DNA of 45,269 bases from Paenibacillus sp. LHD-38 (GCF_031157315.1 NZ_JAVIFU010000055.1:1-45269); one strand, 5' to 3'. Shown: positions 8,875-17,621, counted from the first letter of the stretch. Notes: a model not told the origin generated them from the sequence alone. A program made the numbers and translations.

Positions 8875-9744
8875 GTGCAAATAAAGGATCTATTTACGAA
8901 GAAGAAATATGCGACAATACCATCGGAGCCACGCAAACGTGAGGTTCCTGAGGGCTTGATGAATAAGTGCTCGAAATGCGGCACCATTCAGTATAGCAAA
9001 GAATTAGAAAAAAACTTGAAGGTATGCTCCTCTTGCGGCCATCATTATCGCCTTAGCGCTTGGGAGCGTATAGCATTAACGCTCGATGAAGGACATTTGC
9101 TAGAATACGATGCGGATATGGAATCCGTCGATCCTCTAAACTTCCCTGGGTACGCAAGTAAGCTTGAACAGCAGAAGAATAAGTCTAATCTTCGCGATGC
9201 TGTCATTACAGGAGAAGGTACGATCGGCGGTTTTCCGGTTGTCGTAGCCGTTATGAGCTTTGATTTCTTTACCGGCAGTATGGGATCGGTCGTTGGTGAG
9301 AAGATAACGAGAGCGATTGAAGCGGCTCATGCCAAACAGCTGCCGCTTCTTATTTTCTCGACCTCGGGCGGCGCTCGGATGCAGGAAAGTATACTTAGCT
9401 TGATGCAAATGGCCAAAACAAGCGCAGCGCTTTCGAAATTTCAAGGCGCAGGCGGTTTGTTTATTTCAATTTTTACCGATCCTACTACGGGCGGGGTTTC
9501 GGCAAGCTTTGCGAGCTTGGGCGATTACAATTTGGCCGAGCCTGGCGCATTGATCGGTTTTGCCGGACGAATCGTTATCGAACAAACGATTCGCCAAAAG
9601 CTGCCTGACGACTTTCAGACGGCCGAGTTTAATTTGCAGCACGGCCAATTGGATAAAGTCGTACACCGCAAAGATATGAAGCCGACGTTAGCTAAGCTGC
9701 TTGATATGCATTGCGTAAGGGGGGAAACATCCTATGGCGGGTGA
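8875..9744 (+). CDS. accD: Acetyl-CoA carboxylase, carboxyltransferase beta subunit
   Basis: A 289-residue protein that with AccA transfers CO2 from biotin carboxyl carrier to acetyl-CoA, making malonyl-CoA for fatty acids. A four-Cys zinc ribbon near the start (CSKC and CSSCGHHY) is followed by the crotonase-like carboxyltransferase core, with STSGGARMQESILSLMQM and TDPTTGGVSASFA. GTG 8875 is used because GAGAGGTG (8861-8868) precedes it by six bases; a GTG at 8866 would overlap that site. Its length fits B. subtilis AccD. It overlaps accA by 11 bp, so the two subunits are translationally coupled. No FapR-type operator was recognised upstream. Confidence 0.97.
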   Translation: MQIKDLFTKKKYATIPSEPRKREVPEGLMNKCSKCGTIQYSKELEKNLKVCSSCGHHYRLSAWERIALTLDEGHLLEYDADMESVDPLNFPGYASKLEQQKNKSNLRDAVITGEGTIGGFPVVVAVMSFDFFTGSMGSVVGEKITRAIEAAHAKQLPLLIFSTSGGARMQESILSLMQMAKTSAALSKFQGAGGLFISIFTDPTTGGVSASFASLGDYNLAEPGALIGFAGRIVIEQTIRQKLPDDFQTAEFNLQHGQLDKVVHRKDMKPTLAKLLDMHCVRGETSYGG

Positions 9745-10804
9745 GCTGCCTTTTGAAAAACCGTTAATGGATTTGCGGCAGAAGGTTACGGAGCTGAAGA
9801 CCCTAAGCGTGGAGAAGGGAATCGACTTCACGGAGGAAATTTTGGGTCTTGAGCAAAAGTGCAAACAGCTGGAAGAAGAATTGTACAACGAGCTGTCTCC
9901 GGCTCAAAAAATGCATATGGCGCGCCATCATCAGCGTCCTACGTCGCTTGACTATATTCAAACGGTGTTCACGGATTATATGGAGCTGCACGGGGATCGT
10001 TTATTCGCCGACGATCTTGCGATCGTCGGCGGCCTTGCCAAGCTGAACGGAGTACCGGTTACGGTAATCGGACATCAGCGCGGCAAGGATACCCGCGAGA
10101 ATATTGCGCGCTTTTTCGGAAGTCCTCATCCCGAGGGCTTCCGTAAAGCGCTTAGGCTTATGGAGCAAGCGAATAAGTTCAATCGACCAATCATTACCTT
10201 TATCGATACGAAGGGTGCTTATCCGGGCAAAACTGCTGAGGAACGCGGACAATCAGAAGCGATTGCGCGCAACCTGAGAGAAATGGCCGGCTTCGGCGTG
10301 CCTATCATTTGTATCGTTATCGGTGAAGGCGGCAGCGGCGGAGCGCTTGCTTTAGGCGTAGGAAATCGTGTGTTAATGCTGGAAAATGCGATCTACAGCG
10401 CGATCTCCCCGAATGGAGCCGCATCTATTTTGTGGAAGGATGCTTCCAAAGCGGATCAAGCAGCTGAAGCGATGAAAATTACGGCCAAGGATTTGCTTGA
10501 ATTTGGCATTATAGAAGATATCGTTATGGAGCCGCAGGGCGGAGCACATAAGGATTTAGATTTTCAAGCGGAGCAAATAAAAGACATGCTGTGGAAGCAT
10601 TTGCAGGAGCTTCTTCCTATGAGTGCGGAGCAGTTGATCGAGGACCGTTATAAGAAGTTCCGGAAGGTCGGCCAATTCAAAATTGTGGAGAAGCCGATTG
10701 AAGTGCCAAGCACGCATGCGGCTGACGCGAATAGCGTTCAAGAAGCTAACGGGACGGTACGACCATCCGAACAGACGGAAGAAGCAACACCGTCCGTTCA
10801 GTAA
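9734..10804 (+). CDS. accA: Acetyl-CoA carboxylase, carboxyltransferase alpha subunit
   Basis: A 356-residue partner of AccD in the cytoplasmic carboxyltransferase heterotetramer. The N-terminal helical region (1-60) is followed by the crotonase fold, with DYIQTVFTDYMELHGDR, FIDTKGAYPGKTAEERGQ and IGEGGSGGALALGVGNRVLM (oxyanion-hole Gly-rich segment). ATG 9734 lies inside the end of accD, nine bases after AAGGGGGG. The protein is about 30 residues longer than B. subtilis AccA because of a hydrophilic C-terminal tail rich in Glu, Thr and Ser. In B. subtilis pfkA lies between accA and pyk; here pyk follows directly. Confidence 0.97.
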   Translation: MAGELPFEKPLMDLRQKVTELKTLSVEKGIDFTEEILGLEQKCKQLEEELYNELSPAQKMHMARHHQRPTSLDYIQTVFTDYMELHGDRLFADDLAIVGGLAKLNGVPVTVIGHQRGKDTRENIARFFGSPHPEGFRKALRLMEQANKFNRPIITFIDTKGAYPGKTAEERGQSEAIARNLREMAGFGVPIICIVIGEGGSGGALALGVGNRVLMLENAIYSAISPNGAASILWKDASKADQAAEAMKITAKDLLEFGIIEDIVMEPQGGAHKDLDFQAEQIKDMLWKHLQELLPMSAEQLIEDRYKKFRKVGQFKIVEKPIEVPSTHAADANSVQEANGTVRPSEQTEEATPSVQ

Positions 10805-10899
10805 ATTATATGTAAAATTGATTATTTCACTGTACAAGCAGCGGGATGTCATGTCAGTATAAAAAAAGAATATCAGGCAATTTACGGAGGAAACATAAC

Positions 10900-12654
10900 A
10901 TGCGCAAAACGAAAATCGTTTGTACAATCGGTCCATCCAGCGAATCACTGGAAAACACAAAGAAACTAATCAAAGCAGGCATGAACGTTGCCCGTCTTAA
11001 CTTCTCCCACGGAGATTTCGAAGAGCACGGCAACCGTATCAAAAATATCCGCATTGCAAACGCTGAGCTTGGTACTTCGGTAGCGGTTTTGCTTGATACT
11101 AAAGGTCCTGAGATCCGTCTCGGCAAACTAAAGGAAGAGCCTATTGAATTGAACCAAGGTGAAACCGTTACGCTTACTACAGAAGAAATTCTGGGTGATC
11201 GCAATCGTGTGCCTATTACTTACAACAACCTGCCTAACGATGTAACCATCGGCTCTACTATTTTGATTGACGACGGCTTGATCGGCTTGACGGTAGAAGA
11301 GGTTCAAGGAACTGAAATCGTATGCCGTATCGTTAACAGCGGTCCAATTAAAAGTAAAAAAGGCGTTAACGTACCTGGAGTGAAGATCTCTTTGCCTGGT
11401 ATTACCGAGAAGGATGCGAATGATATCGTATTCGGAATCGAGCAAGGCGTAGATTTCATTGCAGCTTCTTTCGTGCGTAAAGCAAGCGACGTGCTTGAAA
11501 TCCGCGAGCTTCTTGAGCGTCATAATGCAGGACATATTCAAATTATCTCCAAAATCGAAAACCAAGAAGGCGTAGACAATCTTGATGAGATTCTTGAGGT
11601 TTCTGACGGCTTGATGGTAGCGCGTGGCGACCTCGGCGTTGAAATACCGGCAGAAGAAGTGCCGCTCGTGCAAAAAAACATGATCAAAAAAGGTAACCGC
11701 GTAGGTAAACCGGTTATCACAGCTACACAAATGCTGGATTCCATGCAGCGTAACCCTCGTCCTACTCGCGCTGAAGCGAGTGACGTTGCAAATGCGATTT
11801 TTGACGGTACAGATGCGATTATGTTGTCCGGCGAAACAGCTGCTGGACGTTACCCGACAGAATCCGTACAAACAATGGCACGTATTGCCGAGCGCGCTGA
11901 AGCAGCTTTGGAATACCGTGAAATGTTTACAAAACAAGCCAATGCACAACAAACATCGGTTACTGAGGCTATTTCGCAGGCTGTTGCTAACTCTGCTCTT
12001 GACCTAAGAGCAAAAGCGATCATTACATCGACGAAAAGCGGCTTTACTGCCCGCATGGTGTCGAAGTACAAGCCTAAGGCTCCGATCATTGCAGTAACAA
12101 CAGATGAGAAGGTATTGCGTCGTCTATCTCTCATTTGGGGCGTATTCGCAGTACTTGGTCCAGATGCTGATACAACAGACGAAATGTTTGAAAATGCAGT
12201 AAAAGGCGGCATGAGCACAGGTTTCCTTAACCTTGGCGATACTGTTGTAATTACAGCTGGCGTTCCTGTTGGCCGCGCTGGTACTACAAACCTTATCAAA
12301 ATTCACCACATTGGTGAGCTTTTGGCACAAGGACAAGGTATCGGAAGCCAAACGGCAATCGGTAAAATCGTTGTAGCCCGTACACCGGAGGAAGCGATCG
12401 CCAAAACGACTCAAGGCTCTATCTTGGTTACGATCTCGACGGACAAAGAATATATGCCTGCGTTTGAGAAAGCTGGAGCGGTTATTACAGAGCAAGGCGG
12501 AATTACGAGCCATGCCGCAGTAGTCGGTCTTAACCTTGGAATCCCTGTTATTCTCGGCATTGCAAATGCAACCGAAGTGCTTCAAGATGGTATGGAAGTA
12601 ACCATTTACGGCGAAACAGGCGTTATCTATCACGGCCAATCGAAAGTACTTTAA
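10900..12654 (+). CDS. pyk: Pyruvate kinase with C-terminal PEP-utiliser-like domain
   Basis: A 584-residue glycolytic enzyme making pyruvate and ATP from phosphoenolpyruvate and ADP. The N-terminal MRKTKIVCTIGPSS and the active-site region ISKIENQEGVDNLDEI are typical. After the allosteric C domain comes the extra 'C-prime' domain of bacillar enzymes (about residues 480-584), with TEQGGITSHAAVVG as in PEP-utilising mobile domains. ATG 10900 follows CGGAGGA by about nine bases; the open frame runs further up without a site. Codon choice (many GAA, AAC, CGT, GGT) differs from its neighbours in the way expected of a highly expressed gene. A terminator follows at 12696-12725. Confidence 0.97.
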   Translation: MRKTKIVCTIGPSSESLENTKKLIKAGMNVARLNFSHGDFEEHGNRIKNIRIANAELGTSVAVLLDTKGPEIRLGKLKEEPIELNQGETVTLTTEEILGDRNRVPITYNNLPNDVTIGSTILIDDGLIGLTVEEVQGTEIVCRIVNSGPIKSKKGVNVPGVKISLPGITEKDANDIVFGIEQGVDFIAASFVRKASDVLEIRELLERHNAGHIQIISKIENQEGVDNLDEILEVSDGLMVARGDLGVEIPAEEVPLVQKNMIKKGNRVGKPVITATQMLDSMQRNPRPTRAEASDVANAIFDGTDAIMLSGETAAGRYPTESVQTMARIAERAEAALEYREMFTKQANAQQTSVTEAISQAVANSALDLRAKAIITSTKSGFTARMVSKYKPKAPIIAVTTDEKVLRRLSLIWGVFAVLGPDADTTDEMFENAVKGGMSTGFLNLGDTVVITAGVPVGRAGTTNLIKIHHIGELLAQGQGIGSQTAIGKIVVARTPEEAIAKTTQGSILVTISTDKEYMPAFEKAGAVITEQGGITSHAAVVGLNLGIPVILGIANATEVLQDGMEVTIYGETGVIYHGQSKVL

Positions 12655-12695
12655 TTACAGAGGTACTTATATAACAACCATATAAGCACAAAACG

Positions 12696-12725
12696 AAAGC
12701 GATGGTGATCTCACCGTCGCTTTTT
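12696..12725 (+). terminator. pyk terminator
   Basis: GCGATGGTGA pairs with TCACCGTCGC (one G-T pair), flanked by AAA upstream and a five-T run downstream. It lies 40 bp after the pyk stop. Confidence 0.9.
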
Positions 12726-12785
12726 GTTAATCAGTCATATGGTAAATAAGTTTTCTATAAAAAAGCTCTTGGGGGAGGATCATTT

Positions 12786-13253
12786 ATGCAGACAGCTGCC
12801 AGGTGGTTTACGCATCCGATTCGTGTCCGATATCAAGAAACCGATCAAATGGGTGTTGTCTTTCATGGAAATTATGTAACTTGGTTCGAAATTGGACGTA
12901 CAGAATGGATAAGAAATGCGGGCTATACCTATAAAGCAATCGAGGAGCAAGGCCTGCTGCTTCCTGTTGTAGATTTGCAGTGCAGCTACGTTCTTCCTGC
13001 ACGATATGATGATACGATTCTTGTTTGCACGCGTATAGCGGCGTGCACGCCCGTACGTGTTACCTTTGAATCGCAGGTCAGAAGGGTTGATGCTTCAGAT
13101 TTTCATGCATCAGAAATCGCGGCTGACGAGCAGTTGCCTGGTGAGCTGCTAGTCGAGGGCGGTACTAAGCATGTGTGGGTAAATACCGAATGGCAGCCGG
13201 CACGCTTAAACAAAGTAATGCCCAATTTATACAATCTTCTGCTTACGAAGTAA
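12786..13253 (+). CDS. Acyl-CoA thioesterase, 4HBT hotdog family (YbgC/FadM type)
   Basis: A 155-residue hotdog-fold thioesterase. The signature IRVRYQETDQMGVVFHGNY (residues 12-30) contains the catalytic Asp of the family at D20, and WFEIGRTEW follows. Members hydrolyse acyl-CoA or 4-hydroxybenzoyl-CoA thioesters; the substrate here is not readable. ATG 12786 follows GGGGGAGG by eight bases. The last three sense codons and the TAA stop (CTT ACG AAG TAA) are part of the first copy of a 37-bp tandem repeat (13241-13416), so the repeat has supplied the C-terminus. It is cotranscribed with fxsA by position. Confidence 0.88.
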   Translation: MQTAARWFTHPIRVRYQETDQMGVVFHGNYVTWFEIGRTEWIRNAGYTYKAIEEQGLLLPVVDLQCSYVLPARYDDTILVCTRIAACTPVRVTFESQVRRVDASDFHASEIAADEQLPGELLVEGGTKHVWVNTEWQPARLNKVMPNLYNLLLTK

Positions 13254-13416
13254 GTTTGCTTCGCAAACCAAGATTATGCTTACGAAGTAAGTTTGCTTCG
13301 CAAACCAAGCTTATGCTTACGAAGTAAGTTTGCTTCGCAAACCAAGATTATGCTTACGAAGTAAGTTTGCTTCGCAAACCAAGCTTATGCTTACGAAGTA
13401 AGTTTGCTTCGCAAAC
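13241..13416 (+). repeat. Five tandem 37-bp hairpin repeats before fxsA
   Basis: Copies start at 13241, 13278, 13315, 13352 and 13389 and are almost identical. A single base alternates between copies (CAAGATT, CAAGCTT, CAAGATT, CAAGCTT), pointing to duplication of a 74-bp dimer. Each unit holds two perfect stems, CTTAC-GAA-GTAAG and GTTTGC-TTC-GCAAAC. The first copy contains the stop codon of the thioesterase gene. The last is followed at once by TTTT and GAGGAGG, the fxsA ribosome site. Confidence 0.97.
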
Positions 13417-13434
13417 TTTTGAGGAGGTCCAACC

Positions 13435-13827
13435 ATGTACAAATGGCTGTTGGGAGTTTTTATAATAGTACCCGTAATCGAGCTGTGGGGTATTTTACAA
13501 ATGGGCAGTTGGATCGGCGGTTGGAATACATTTTTTATTCTAATCGTAATGGGATTGGCCGGAGCCTATTTAGCGCGGGCAGAGGGGCGCAAAGTTTGGG
13601 GAGAGGCGCAGCGTCAAATGCAAGCTGGGCAAATTCCCGGACAAACCATGCTGGATGGGCTTTGCGTGCTTGTAGGAGGCATTTTTCTGTTGATGCCAGG
13701 ATTTTTGTCCGATATCTTGGGAATAACACTTCTTTTCCCTGTGACGCGAACTTTCTATAGGCAGCTGATGTTGCAGTGGATCGAGAATAGGATGAGAAAC
13801 GGTAATTTTAAGATCGGAAGGTTCTAA
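13435..13827 (+). CDS. fxsA: FxsA family membrane protein
   Basis: A 130-residue inner-membrane protein of the FxsA/YtzA family. Hydrophobic segments cover about residues 3-20, 27-48 and 66-95, the last with a characteristic GGIFLLMPGFLSDILG. E. coli FxsA affects exclusion of phage T7 when overproduced; the normal role is unknown. ATG 13435 has GAGGAGG at 13421-13427. The gene's position after pyk matches B. subtilis. The five-copy hairpin array directly upstream ends at its ribosome site, so its mRNA leader will be highly structured. Confidence 0.9.
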   Translation: MYKWLLGVFIIVPVIELWGILQMGSWIGGWNTFFILIVMGLAGAYLARAEGRKVWGEAQRQMQAGQIPGQTMLDGLCVLVGGIFLLMPGFLSDILGITLLFPVTRTFYRQLMLQWIENRMRNGNFKIGRF

Positions 13828-13829
13828 TG

Positions 13830-13883
13830 TTTACGTCACATTTACAAAAGGTTAACATGGGAATAAAAGTTATCCTTCATAAT
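13830..13883 (+). promoter_or_regulatory. PhoP box and promoter of ppk
   Basis: Three TTHACA-like repeats occur with exact 11-bp period: TTTACG (13830-13835), TTTACA (13841-13846) and TTAACA (13852-13857), with a weaker ATAAAA at 13863-13868 in register. A CATAAT -10 lies at 13878-13883. This is the layout of a Bacillus PhoP-activated promoter, in which the direct repeats replace a -35 box. It indicates phosphate-starvation control of ppk. Confidence 0.82.
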
Positions 13884-13936
13884 GATAGGGGTAGAAGTCG
13901 TTTCCTGCAGCATTCTTGAAATGCATTTTGAAGCGT

Positions 13937-13978
13937 ATGCTTAAGAAGCAGGTTAATTTCGCAAAATTACTCAGGAGG
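13937..13978 (+). repeat. Single copy of the SD-proximal hairpin element before ppk
   Basis: ATGCTTAAGAAGCAGG (13937-13952) closely matches the left half of the copies before the AIM24 gene (CTTACGAAGCAGG). The perfect hairpin TAATTT-CGCA-AAATTA (13954-13969) and then AGGAGG (13973-13978) follow. The order and spacing are those of the fxsA and AIM24 elements. Confidence 0.65.
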
Positions 13979-13986
13979 CGTGAGAA

Positions 13987-16053
13987 ATGACCAAGCTTTT
14001 GTCCAACTATGTAAATCGTGACCTAAGTTGGATTGAATTCAACCGAAGAGTTCTCCAAGAGGCTCAGGATCCCAGCAATCCGCTGCTGGAGAGAGCTAAG
14101 TTTTTGGCCATAGTGACAAGCAACTTGGATGAATTCATGAGCGTAAGAGTCGCAGGCATACAAATGCAGATGAGAGCCGGATTGTCGAAAATGGATTTTA
14201 CCGGATATACGCCGTCCGGTCTCTGGAAAAGGCTCATTAAACGCGCAACGCAAATGGTTAACGATCAATACCGTACATATAGAGAAGTATTTCGGGGCCT
14301 CAGCCGTGAAGGAATATTTATTCGTTCGCTCGAGGAGCTCAACATTTCGCAGACGAAGGCGGTCTCGGACTATTTTCATGAAATTGTATTTCCTGTACTC
14401 ACGCCTATGGCTGTCGATCAGAGCAGACCGTTTCCGCTCGTTCATACCAAAGAGTTATATTTGGCAGTGCTTTTAAGACAAGAGGGAGATGCTTCTGAGG
14501 AGGAGCCTTTGTTTGCGATTGTACAGGTACCGTCTATCCTGCCAAGGTTCGTTCCCGTTCCCGGAAGAATCAACAGCAAGAAGACTGAATTTGTGCTGCT
14601 AGAGGATTTAATCGAACAATTCATTGATACGTTATTCAACGGTTACATTCCTTTCTCCGTAAATCCGTTCCGCCTCACAAGGGATGCTGACATTACGCTG
14701 AACGAAGAAGATGCGGAGGATCTGCTCGAGGAAATCGAGAAGGAGCTTCGCCGTCGCCGCTGGGGAATTCCGGTAAGGCTTGAGGTTGCTAAGGGCATGC
14801 ATCCCTATGCACTCGAAATGCTTACGGAAGAGCTGGAAATCGAAGATAATTTATTCGAAATCGACGGACCGCTTGATTTAAGCTTCTTAATGAAGTTCGC
14901 TAGTGCTGTTCCGGGCAATGATAATTTACGTTATGAGAAGCTGGAGCCGGTCTACCCGCGGGAATTCGATGATACCGACGACATGTTTGAAGTCATTCGT
15001 CAACGTGATGTGCTCATGTACCATCCTTACGAGTCGTTTGAAGCCGTAAATGATTTTGTTATGCAAGCCGCTTATGATCCGAACGTATTGGCGATCAAAA
15101 TGACCTTATACCGCGTCAGCGGCCAGTCTGCGCTCGTTCAAGCGCTTGCGAAGGCTGGTGAAGCTGGGAAGCAGGTGACGGTTGTTGTAGAGCTAAAGGC
15201 GAGGTTTGACGAGGAACGGAACATTGCCTGGGCGCGTCAGCTGGAGAAGGCGGGCTGCCACGTCGTATATGGTCTAGTTGGGTTAAAGACGCATGCAAAA
15301 ATATTGCTTGTCGTTAGACGGGAGCATGGCACTCTGCGCCGTTATGTCCATGTAGGCACCGGCAACTACAATGATAGTACGGCTACCTTGTATACGGACA
15401 TCGGGCTGTTTACTTCGCACCCGATTATCGGCGGAGACGCATCGGCTTTATTTAATGAGGTAACCGGCTACTCTTCTCCATATGAGTGGAAAGCCTTCGG
15501 TGTTGCGCCGTCGGATTTGAAGGAAAAGCTATACCGGCTAATAGATCGGGAAAGATTGAACGCAATTGCTGGGAAACCGGCGCGTATTATCGCGAAGATG
15601 AACTCGCTGTCCAATCAGGAAATGATCGATAAACTTTACGAGGCTTCTCAAGCCGGTGTGAAAATAGTGCTTATTGTCCGCGGGGTTTGCTGCTTGCGGC
15701 CGGGCGTGCCAGGACGAAGCGAGAACATTCAGGTCATCAGCATCGTTGACCGTTTCCTGGAGCATGCAAGAATAATGTATTTCTATAATGGCGGGGAAGA
15801 AGAGGTTTATTTGTCGAGCGCGGATTGGATGACGCGAAACCTGACTAGACGGATCGAGCTTATGTGTCCGGTGTTCGACTCCACGCTCAGACAAATTTTG
15901 ATCAAAATGCTTCATCTTAATATCAATGACAATGTGAAGGCTCGCGAGCTGCAGTCGAACGGTACTTATGAACACATAGTTAATGCTGATAAGCAGCCGT
16001 TCCGCAGTCAGTTCGAAGCGAAGATTATATCGTCGTGGAAGGGACGTGCGTAG
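13987..16053 (+). CDS. ppk: Polyphosphate kinase 1
   Basis: A 688-residue membrane-associated enzyme that polymerises the gamma-phosphate of ATP into polyphosphate, reversibly. The N-terminal domain opens YVNRDLSWIEFNRRVL. The two phospholipase-D-like C-terminal domains carry the two conserved active-site histidines, H436 in LKTHAKILLV (the phospho-acceptor by family) and H593 in FLEHARIMYF, plus VHVGTGNYND and SADWMTRNLTRRIEL. The length is standard. ATG 13987 follows AGGAGG by eight bases. It has its own PhoP-type promoter (13830-13883) and a hairpin element at the ribosome site. Its 3' end overlaps the convergent ppx by 29 bp. Confidence 0.97.
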   Translation: MTKLLSNYVNRDLSWIEFNRRVLQEAQDPSNPLLERAKFLAIVTSNLDEFMSVRVAGIQMQMRAGLSKMDFTGYTPSGLWKRLIKRATQMVNDQYRTYREVFRGLSREGIFIRSLEELNISQTKAVSDYFHEIVFPVLTPMAVDQSRPFPLVHTKELYLAVLLRQEGDASEEEPLFAIVQVPSILPRFVPVPGRINSKKTEFVLLEDLIEQFIDTLFNGYIPFSVNPFRLTRDADITLNEEDAEDLLEEIEKELRRRRWGIPVRLEVAKGMHPYALEMLTEELEIEDNLFEIDGPLDLSFLMKFASAVPGNDNLRYEKLEPVYPREFDDTDDMFEVIRQRDVLMYHPYESFEAVNDFVMQAAYDPNVLAIKMTLYRVSGQSALVQALAKAGEAGKQVTVVVELKARFDEERNIAWARQLEKAGCHVVYGLVGLKTHAKILLVVRREHGTLRRYVHVGTGNYNDSTATLYTDIGLFTSHPIIGGDASALFNEVTGYSSPYEWKAFGVAPSDLKEKLYRLIDRERLNAIAGKPARIIAKMNSLSNQEMIDKLYEASQAGVKIVLIVRGVCCLRPGVPGRSENIQVISIVDRFLEHARIMYFYNGGEEEVYLSSADWMTRNLTRRIELMCPVFDSTLRQILIKMLHLNINDNVKARELQSNGTYEHIVNADKQPFRSQFEAKIISSWKGRA

Positions 16054-17572
16054 CCGAATAGTCGAGGCTCGGCGTTACCCCCCACAGCTTTTTGAATTCG
16101 GTTCCCAACTCTTCAACCTCGCGTCGCTCAACGGCCAGCGTCCCGCGCGGCTGAATCGGTCGCAGCAGCAGTTGATTGCCTGACAAGTGGACATTGAGCT
16201 GCGCGATGGCCTGCGTTTCCCCGCGGTCAAGAGCAGCTGACAGCTGCAGCAGCGTGCCAAGCTTATAAATCACATCAAGGTCGGATTCGTTCAGCAGTTC
16301 TTTATATTCGGAAATGTGCTGGCGGGCCCGGCCCTTGCTTTTGTACGAGGCGATTGCTGCTGTCATGATCATCTCCCGATGGGTAATCCCATTTAACTGA
16401 GAGTTGATGATGAGGTAGAAGGAATGTCTCGCATATTCGTAATAATCGATAGATGCGCCTATTCGAAACAGTTGCGATGCTGTATCAAGCAGTACTCGAG
16501 TTTGCATCGGCAGCGGATGGTTATAATTGAGCACATCATAAATCTCAAGCGAGATGCGATTGACCTGAAGCACATGCTGCTTCGGCGCTTCCGGATGCAA
16601 GGCGCTCAAATTCGTTAGGCTGTATTTCAGCACGTCGTCCAGCTTGGGACGATTGGGAAACCGTGTCGCATGGAACAAGCCATCACGAAGCCCAGCTCCG
16701 CATATACGGTAATAGGAAGTTTTGGTTGCCCGGAACAAAGCCCTCAGAATGGCGACGCCTGGCACGACGACATCGGTGCGATCTTTGGACAAGCCCGGCA
16801 GCTTGCGTCTTTTGTCGAGAGGGAGCTTGCGCATTTGATGGAACAGCACATCGACCTGCTCGCTGGTAACCGGATAGTTATGCGTTTGCGGGAAGGGATA
16901 TTTATATGCGGCTTGATGCATTTTACCTAATGCACGAACGGTGCCTCCTACTCCTACAAGCGGCAATCCCGGTGTCTCACCGATCCAACTCTCGTTACGT
17001 ACTGCTTCTTGGACAAGTGCTTCAAGCGCCTTGAGCTCGTCGTCGCCCAACATGCCTTTCGTTCCGAAACGTTTATTGAGGCTGACGCAGCCAAACGGAA
17101 AAGAAACGGAGCGAACGAGGGAGCGGTTACGAAACAAAGAAAGCTCGGTGCTTCCGCCTCCGATATCAATCAGAAGGCCATCCCGGATATTCAGCGAGTT
17201 GATCATCCCTAGAAAACCGTAGGAGGCTTCATCCTCGCCGGAAAGCAATTCAATCGTCAAGCCGGTTTCGGCTTTTATCCGCCCAAGGATTTCAGATCGA
17301 TTATTGGCATTACGAATGGCCGCCGTAGCGACAGCTCGAATATTGCTTGTATGATTATGTGTGCAAATCATGGTAAAATGAGTCAGCGTGTCGACAAGCT
17401 CGTCGATCGCTGTACCTGGAAGACAGCCGTCATCATCAATACGTTCGCTTAATCTGGCAGGCCGTTTGCTGCTATCCGCCACACGATGAGCACCATTTGC
17501 TGTCCTCTCATATACGACGAGACGGACTGAGTTGGAGCCTATGTCAATAATTCCGATACGTTGTCCTGTCAT
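16025..17572 (-). CDS. ppx: Exopolyphosphatase, Ppx/GppA family
   Basis: A 515-residue member of the ASKHA-fold Ppx/GppA phosphatases, which remove terminal phosphate from polyphosphate (or pppGpp). The N-terminal phosphate loop IGIIDIGSNSVRLVVYE and the second loop GLLIDIGGGSTELSLF are intact. The C-terminal part (about 320-515) is an HD-like helical domain. ATG 17572 is preceded by TTGGAGGCG on the minus strand. A promoter is proposed at 17622-17649. The gene runs against ppk and overlaps its last 29 bp, so the making and breaking genes for polyphosphate are convergent and their mRNAs complementary at the 3' ends. Confidence 0.95.
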   Translation of the reverse strand: MTGQRIGIIDIGSNSVRLVVYERTANGAHRVADSSKRPARLSERIDDDGCLPGTAIDELVDTLTHFTMICTHNHTSNIRAVATAAIRNANNRSEILGRIKAETGLTIELLSGEDEASYGFLGMINSLNIRDGLLIDIGGGSTELSLFRNRSLVRSVSFPFGCVSLNKRFGTKGMLGDDELKALEALVQEAVRNESWIGETPGLPLVGVGGTVRALGKMHQAAYKYPFPQTHNYPVTSEQVDVLFHQMRKLPLDKRRKLPGLSKDRTDVVVPGVAILRALFRATKTSYYRICGAGLRDGLFHATRFPNRPKLDDVLKYSLTNLSALHPEAPKQHVLQVNRISLEIYDVLNYNHPLPMQTRVLLDTASQLFRIGASIDYYEYARHSFYLIINSQLNGITHREMIMTAAIASYKSKGRARQHISEYKELLNESDLDVIYKLGTLLQLSAALDRGETQAIAQLNVHLSGNQLLLRPIQPRGTLAVERREVEELGTEFKKLWGVTPSLDYSATHVPSTTI

Positions 17573-17621
17573 ATAGCGCCTCCAATACAGCGAATTTTGC
17601 TCGTTATGTTATCTATCTGAC

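Noticed and set aside
13241..13416. CRISPR array
   Set aside because: The 37-bp units follow each other with no unique spacers, contain their own stems, and have no cas genes nearby; they are plain tandem repeats.
13389..13427. Rho-independent terminator before fxsA (GCAAAC followed by TTTT)
   Set aside because: The stem is only six pairs and the T-run four bases, and a strong ribosome site follows at once. Partial attenuation is possible but a terminator call is not supported.
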